Part shown: piece by piece, positions 37,037 through 41,074 of the stretch
Layout of the letters: each line of letters opens with the position of its first letter
Position numbering within the stretch: the stretch's first letter is position 1
Source of the DNA: Chloroflexota bacterium
GTDB lineage: Bacteria > Chloroflexota > UBA11872
DNA length: 41,074 bases
NCBI GenBank assembly: GCA_022825895.1
Contig: JAJDVX010000023.1
Span: 1 to 41,074 of the forward strand
Reading direction: 5' to 3'
Program-made: the position numbers and the translations under genes
Notes under the pieces: model-generated
Told to the model about the DNA's origin: nothing
Database searches by the model: none
Seen by the model: the letters and a program-made list of their open reading frames with translations, nothing else

Positions 37037-37945
37037 ATGCGGTTCGAAACTGACGACCCGCCGCGCAGATCCATCGCCGACGGCCTGCGGCGCCTCGCCG
37101 TGCGCACCGGCGTCGCCGTGGACTACCTCCGTCGCGCGTTCATCGTCGAACGGCTCCTCATGCGGCTGCTCGACGACGCGCCGGACCGGTGGGTCCGATT
37201 CGACGACTGGCGGCTGGAGTATCGGCACGACGGGCCGGCCAGCACGCCGGACGATGCCGAGATGGTCATGGACGACGCCCAGGCGGCCGTCGACGCGGCG
37301 CTGCGCCGGGCGGTGGCATACCGCGGCCTCGAACTTGTGCAGCTCACTGTCCGTGTCCTCACGCGCTGGCCGGAGGTCGCCGACGGGCCCGCGCTCGCCT
37401 ATACCGTGGAGGCCGCCGACCGCGATGGCGACCTCGGCGAGGTCGACGTGCTCGTCGGGTTCGCGTATCCGCGCGCGGACGAGATCGAGTGGCGGCCCAG
37501 CCTTGGCGTGCCGGATGCCCTGGACGGCCGGTCCCCGCGGCTCCCGACTCGAACCCGCCTGGCTCGGCTCACGGCCCGCCTCGGTGCGTACACGGGCCGT
37601 ACGAGCCGCTTCCCCGATCCTGAGGACCTACTGGTCATCGCGCGCTACGCGCCGCACATGACCTGCACCGCGGGACAGGTGCGGCGGGCCCTGGACCGGG
37701 TACGGTCGCGGCATGCGATGCCGGCCTGGCCACTGGCCATGCCGAGACCGCCGCCTTCGTGGGCCGATGCCTATCGCCGCGGCGCCCTCGAGCTCGGCCT
37801 CGACCCGGCCCTGGCCGTCGGGCATGCCTGGGCCGCGGCGCTGTTCGACCCGATCCTCAGCGCGATGGTCGCGCCGGGCGCCACGTGGGACCCGACAGCT
37901 GCGCGGTGGGTCAACCCGCGCCTACGGCCGGGGCGCCGCCCCTGA
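37037..37945 (+). CDS. AbiEii-like (nucleotidyltransferase-fold) protein, orphan
   Basis: 302 residues. The start VAVDYLRRAFIVERLLMRLL followed by DDAPDRWVRFDDWRLEYRHD resembles the opening of AbiEii toxins (helix FxxERxLxRL, then WVLKGGxALxLR), with DLGEVDVLVGFAYPRADEIE and LPTRTRLARLTARLGAYTGR further on as in the C-terminal domain that follows. The family's KGG/GS nucleotide-binding motif is replaced by RFDD, and the TxDLD position reads STPDDAE, so activity is doubtful. AbiEii normally pairs with an AbiEi antitoxin, and none is visible nearby. It faces away from the large restriction-modification gene and towards the Replic_Relax gene, which is convergent 13 bp beyond the stop. Confidence 0.65.
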   Translation: MRFETDDPPRRSIADGLRRLAVRTGVAVDYLRRAFIVERLLMRLLDDAPDRWVRFDDWRLEYRHDGPASTPDDAEMVMDDAQAAVDAALRRAVAYRGLELVQLTVRVLTRWPEVADGPALAYTVEAADRDGDLGEVDVLVGFAYPRADEIEWRPSLGVPDALDGRSPRLPTRTRLARLTARLGAYTGRTSRFPDPEDLLVIARYAPHMTCTAGQVRRALDRVRSRHAMPAWPLAMPRPPPSWADAYRRGALELGLDPALAVGHAWAAALFDPILSAMVAPGATWDPTAARWVNPRLRPGRRP

Positions 37946-37958
37946 TGGTCGGCGCGCG

Positions 37959-38852
37959 TCAGTCGGCCTCGGGCTGAGGGACCGGCGCCCACGGGCCGTC
38001 GCTGAGCCAGCCGTGGCGGGCGTCGCGGGGTCCGTCGGCCGGGCGCCAGATCTCGCCGAAGGGGTCGGCCAGGAGCTCCGCCTCGGCGGTCGCCGCGACG
38101 TACACGCTGGGGCGCCGGGCCCAGTACACGTCGTGGTCGACCTGGTCCATCACATCCGCCGCCAGTTCGGCGATCCCCGCGGCCCGTTGCGCCGACAGGC
38201 TCACCACTCGCAGGGCCGGGAAGACCGGGTAGAGCGACAGCCAGGCCTTGGAGCGTTGGAAGCGCGTATACCGGCGGACCTTGGCGACGTAGCGGGCCAG
38301 CGGCTGCGTGCCGCGGTCGATCTCCAGGAAGGCCCAGTGGTCGCGATCCGCGTGGCGCAGCATGGCGATCACGTCGGGATGGACGCTGCGCCAGGAGCGG
38401 GTGCCGTCGGGACGATAGCGGAGACGACTGTGGGGATCGGAGGTCCAGCGAGTGAGATGGATCGTGGGGTTTTCTCGGGTCACCCGGAGGATGGCGATCA
38501 GACAGCGATTCGCCGCCAACTGGTGATGGACGAAGACGGATTGGGCGGTGGGAGCATCGGGATCGACGGGGATGTCCACGACAGGGATGTTGTCAGCCTG
38601 GGCGAGGACCTGAGCTCCAGCAGGGGCCAGGGCATAGACGTACGGAGACCGCCCCCCACCAAGACCACCGCGAGCGAGTTCGAAGCGGTGCACGAAGCCC
38701 TTGCGATGGAGCGTGGTGCAGCAGGCCTGACAGGCACGCCGACTGGCCGTGGAGAAGACGAGGGTGGCGATCTGGTCGACCGCAAGATATCGATGGAGAT
38801 AGAGCATCCGCAGGACGGTGAGTTGGCGGGAGACGGGGCGCTGGGCGTGCAC
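37959..38852 (-). CDS. Replication-relaxation (Replic_Relax) family protein
   Basis: 297 residues from GTG at 38852; the frame is open far upstream through repeat DNA but family similarity begins here. The winged-helix start VLRMLYLHRYLAVDQIATLV, SRRACQACCTTLHRKGFVHR, YVYALAPAGAQVLAQ and VFVHHQLAANRCLIAI are the classic Replic_Relax landmarks (LYRHRxLTxxQLxRLxF; RRLxxLxxxGLV; YxLxxxGxxLL; HxLxVNxxxxAL). The second half includes VHPDVIAMLRHADRDHWAFLEIDRGTQPL, with the PDxxxxL and FLEIDRGT block typical of the family. These proteins occur on plasmids and integrative elements, where they act in replication or mobilisation. It is followed upstream by the 0.9-kb conserved repeat and the integrase. 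Confidence 0.85.
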   Translation of the reverse strand: MHAQRPVSRQLTVLRMLYLHRYLAVDQIATLVFSTASRRACQACCTTLHRKGFVHRFELARGGLGGGRSPYVYALAPAGAQVLAQADNIPVVDIPVDPDAPTAQSVFVHHQLAANRCLIAILRVTRENPTIHLTRWTSDPHSRLRYRPDGTRSWRSVHPDVIAMLRHADRDHWAFLEIDRGTQPLARYVAKVRRYTRFQRSKAWLSLYPVFPALRVVSLSAQRAAGIAELAADVMDQVDHDVYWARRPSVYVAATAEAELLADPFGEIWRPADGPRDARHGWLSDGPWAPVPQPEAD

Positions 38853-38937
38853 GGGGCAGCAGAGAGTTAGGCCATGGGTGTGGAGATCTGGAGGAGAAAC
38901 GGACCCGGGACTAACGTTGGGCGATGCGCACCCCAGA

Positions 38938-39821
38938 AAACTGGGGGGTCCGGGTGGCTCGGAGGGCGGCTCCTCTCGAAGCGCCGCCGGTGGACCGGGC
39001 GCGAAGCCCGAGGCCACGGCCGTTCCCGCCAGACGTAGGCGTGAGCGAAGGGGTTGGCGGGGCAGCACGCGAAGGGGATGACGCTGGGGCGCGGCGGAGG
39101 CCGAGAGCGATGAGGAATCTCCGGGCGGACGGGGGCCGGGCGCTGCCGCGCCTGAGCCCGACCTGCGCGGGTCGGAGCGGCGTCCGGTGATGCGGAGACC
39201 CCGTGGGGTCGAGCGGCCCCGCGAGCGGCCGCGGGCCGGGTGGTCGCAGGTATGAAATCGCCGACCATGGCCGCAAGGATCCGCGCGGCCGGCGGGACGG
39301 TCGAGCGGGCGTCCGGTCGGCGTCCGGTCAAGCCGCAGTCCATCACCGCTCGGCGCTGCCGCCGGACCTATGCCGCAGGGTCTCCTGGCCGGCGGGTCGC
39401 GCTGCCGAGAGCGACGGCGCCGCGCTGCCGGACGGGGAAGCACGACGCGACGGCGGGATGAAACGCTGCGCCGACGCACCCGCCGGTGCCGCCGGCACCC
39501 ATCGCCGAGCTCGACGCGCGCATCGGGAACCGGCAACCATGGCTCAAGGCCATCCGACCGACGCGACGGGCCATAAGGGCCGCTACGTTGCAGACGCCGG
39601 CGATCCTGCAGGCCATGCGTAGCCCCACCGGACGCGGCCCGTCGCGAGGGCGGGCCGGGCAGCCGTCTCGAAGCCGGGCGGCCAGGGCGCGCGTCCGTCC
39701 GGTCCCTGCGGTGGCTCACGGCCGACGCAGGGGTTAGCGAAGCTCACGCGCCGCGGTGCGACCGCGCACGGTCGCCGGGCGACACCCGCTTGCGGGCACC
39801 CGAACCGACATCGACCCACCG
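38938..39821. repeat. Roughly 0.9-kb conserved non-coding repeat, copy 2
   Basis: Counterpart of 14631-15529 between the Replic_Relax gene and the deleted integrase. It includes CGTCCGGTCGGCGTCCGGT, containing two GTCCGGT-like direct units, and the GCGAGCGGCCGCGGGCCGGG block. Protein frames in it are not conserved between copies. Its position suggests an origin or mobilisation site. Confidence 0.7.
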
Positions 39822-40688
39822 TTACAGATTGTCCAGAGGGCTGCTCTGACGATGGGCTGCCACGAGGTCGCCGGTGGCCAGCGTCACGTAGCGATTGGTG
39901 GTCGCCAGCGACGCATGCCCCAGCAGCCGCTGCAGCGTCAGCGGGTTGCCGCCGTTGCGCAGGAAGTGCACCGCGAAGGTGTGGCGCAACAGATGCGCGT
40001 ACAGGCGCGGGATGCCGCTGCGCCGCCGCAAGCGCCGCACGATATGGCCGACCTGGTTGGGGTTCAGCGCCCGCCCCGAGGTCGTCACGAACAGCGGGTC
40101 GCTGGCCTGGCCCAGGCCGGGCGGGCGATGGTGCAGGTTCACGTCGCGGGTGCGGAGGGCGGACAGCTCGCCGGTGCGCATGCCGGTGTCCACCAGCAGC
40201 GCCACCATCGCCGCCGTGCGCCGGTCGTAGGCCTTGCGCGGATCGAACACCGCCAGCAGGCGTTCCACCTCGGCCGGCGTCAGCGGCTCGATGTCGCTCA
40301 GCGGCACCTTCGGCAGCCGCAGCCGCTCCAGCCGGTGCTCGGCCGTGAAGCCCTCGTCCCACAGCCAGCGCGCGAAAGCGCGCAGCGCCCGCGCGTGCTG
40401 GTTCAGCGTAGCCGGCGCCAGGCGGCCGCCGCGCCGGTCCGGCATATCGACGTAGCGCGGCTGCTGCTGCAGGTGCACCAGGTAGCGACGCGCCGCGTCG
40501 CGGGTCAGCGCGTCGCCGGTCGGCGGCCGGCCCAACTGCCCGGCCAAGAACCGCTCGAAGCGGCCCAGGATGCGCGTGTACATGGTGAGGGTGCCGGGGC
40601 TGCGGCGCGACGCCTGCAGGTGCAGCAGGTAGGACTCGGCCAGGTCGGCCAGCGGCGGGCTGGGCAGCGGCGACTGGGGCATATGCAT
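39822..40688 (-). CDS. Tyrosine recombinase / integrase with a 31-residue internal deletion
   Basis: 288 residues, highly similar to the 319-residue integrase at 15530-16489. The only length difference is an in-frame loss of 31 residues after DVNLH: the intact protein has IGELRVVGKGEKARVVVAGR and RALSLLRRYLH there. This removes the beta-hairpin with the catalytic Lys (Lys195 of the intact copy). Arg in DTGMRTGELSAL, HLLR, LLGHASLATTNRY and the Tyr nucleophile remain. Start ATG at 40688 matches the intact copy. The enzyme is probably impaired or dead, so its element may depend on the other integrase. The frame stays open upstream through the leader and tRNA half, but that part is non-coding. 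Confidence 0.85.
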   Translation of the reverse strand: MHMPQSPLPSPPLADLAESYLLHLQASRRSPGTLTMYTRILGRFERFLAGQLGRPPTGDALTRDAARRYLVHLQQQPRYVDMPDRRGGRLAPATLNQHARALRAFARWLWDEGFTAEHRLERLRLPKVPLSDIEPLTPAEVERLLAVFDPRKAYDRRTAAMVALLVDTGMRTGELSALRTRDVNLHHRPPGLGQASDPLFVTTSGRALNPNQVGHIVRRLRRRSGIPRLYAHLLRHTFAVHFLRNGGNPLTLQRLLGHASLATTNRYVTLATGDLVAAHRQSSPLDNL

Positions 40689-40889
40689 GGGCCCCAGAAT
40701 GGGGATCGCGAGCTCGAGCGGTCGAGGTGCGGTCCGCTGCATGTCCGGTCCGGGTCGGTCGGCGGTCGGGTCGAGACGGGAGACAGGCCGTAGGTCACTT
40801 CGCATGGGATCCACCCTGGGGGCGTGGCCCGCGCATCCGGCGTCAGTCCGCCGTAACAGGTTTGGAAGACCTGGCCCTTCGAGAGAGCG
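40689..40889 (-). repeat. Integrase leader repeat, copy 3
   Basis: Same sequence type as 16490-16675 and 19669-19867 (GGGGATCGCGAGCTCGAGCG; GGCCGTAGGTCACTTCGCATG), between the integrase start and the tRNA half. Confidence 0.75.
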
Positions 40890-40939
40890 GCGCCCCCGGC
40901 AGGATTCGAACCTGCGACCCACGGCTTAGAAGACCGTGG
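40890..40939 (-). tRNA. 3' half of tRNA-Arg (TCT) with complete anticodon arm
   Basis: The minus strand reads CCACGGT-CTTCTAA-GCCGTGG (anticodon arm, anticodon TCT), then GTC, T-arm GCAGG-TTCGAAT-CCTGC and acceptor strand CGGGGGC. Unlike the copies at 16.7 and 19.9 kb, both strands of the anticodon stem are present, so this side may be the chromosomal or youngest junction. No D-arm or 5' acceptor follows; the next sequence is the end of an M23 peptidase gene. A full functional tRNA is not present. Confidence 0.75.
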
Positions 40940-40950
40940 GGTCCTTCGTC

Positions 40951-41074
40951 CTAGCTCGGAAGTACCCGACCAGGATCAATGCGACGTCCATCGAACCACA
41001 TCTCAAAGTGAAGGTGCGGGCCCGTCGATGCGCCCGAACTTCCCAGACCGCCGATTGGATCGCCGCGACGAACG
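40951..41074 (-). CDS. M23 (LytM-type) peptidase, C-terminal end, cut by the right edge
   Basis: The minus strand enters from the right edge as RRGDPIGGLGSSGASTGPHL, then HFEMWFDGRRIDPGRVLPS and a TAG at 40951-40953. G.SSGASTGPHLHFE is the C-terminal signature of M23 endopeptidases; the two His of HLH are the catalytic/zinc pair. It ends 11 bp before the tRNA half. The N-terminus and any LysM or signal sequence lie outside the window. It is probably a host envelope gene bordering the island. Confidence 0.85.
   Translation of the reverse strand, partial: VRRGDPIGGLGSSGASTGPHLHFEMWFDGRRIDPGRVLPS

Noticed and set aside
37959..39719. 586-residue protein extending the Replic_Relax gene through the repeat
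   Set aside because: The extra N-terminal 290 residues are Arg/Pro-rich translation of the conserved non-coding repeat; family similarity begins only near the GTG at 38852.
40890..40990. Complete tRNA-Arg gene
   Set aside because: The anticodon arm, T-arm and acceptor 3' strand are present, but no D-arm or pairing 5' acceptor strand follows; the sequence there encodes the M23 C-terminus.

Overview
The window is a high-GC bacterial segment. PT-rich linkers in secreted proteins, LysM/M23 envelope hydrolases, a Replic_Relax protein and GTG/TTG starts would suit a Chloroflexota-like genome, but no marker gene proves this. Most of it reads as a heavily eroded genomic island: small clusters of intact genes separated by long stretches of decayed sequence, with several AT-richer patches (about 21.9-23.8 kb, 25.9-27.0 kb, 29.7-33.4 kb) that look acquired.

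Left part (1-14.6 kb). The left edge holds a 5'-truncated M23 peptidase fragment on the minus strand. Next comes a minus-strand pair: a large membrane-anchored tubulin-like protein (Tubulin_2 type) followed, overlapping, by a secreted or membrane von Willebrand A protein with a long Pro/Thr linker. After a gene-poor stretch come a pseudogene with a nonsense and a frameshift mutation, a small signal-anchored protein with two relatives at 20.4-21.4 kb, a broken HTH gene, and a secreted HExxH metallopeptidase. A two-hairpin element is found upstream of both the tubulin-like gene and the metallopeptidase.

Middle and right (14.6-41 kb). This part is organised by repeated integration units. Copies of the 3' half of a tRNA (anticodon loop reading TCT, so Arg) lie at 16.7, 19.9 and 40.9 kb, with eroded copies near 10.75 and 24.8 kb and a more doubtful one at 27.25 kb. 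On one side of the tRNA half is a roughly 200-bp leader plus a tyrosine recombinase (intact at 15.5-16.5 kb, a stub at 19.6 kb, internally deleted at 39.8-40.7 kb). On the other side is a roughly 110-bp conserved unit plus the 3' end of a small HTH gene (intact at 25 kb, decayed at 10.9, 16.8 and 20.0 kb). Roughly 0.9 kb of GC-rich non-coding DNA downstream of the recombinase is also shared by the 15-kb and 39-kb units. The simplest reading is serial accretion of related integrative elements at one tRNA-Arg site.

Cargo between these units is largely defence-like: a SIR2-fold DUF4917 protein; a multi-zinc-ribbon protein with a CoiA-like nuclease motif beside a PD-(D/E)xK gene broken by an in-frame TGA; a HicB/HicA-like pair; an N6-adenine methylase translationally coupled to a small ExK nuclease-like protein; a 1132-residue nuclease-methylase-specificity fusion; an orphan AbiEii-like protein; and a Replic_Relax protein next to the last integrase. 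The right edge carries the C-terminus of an M23 peptidase with its HxH motif, immediately before the last tRNA half.
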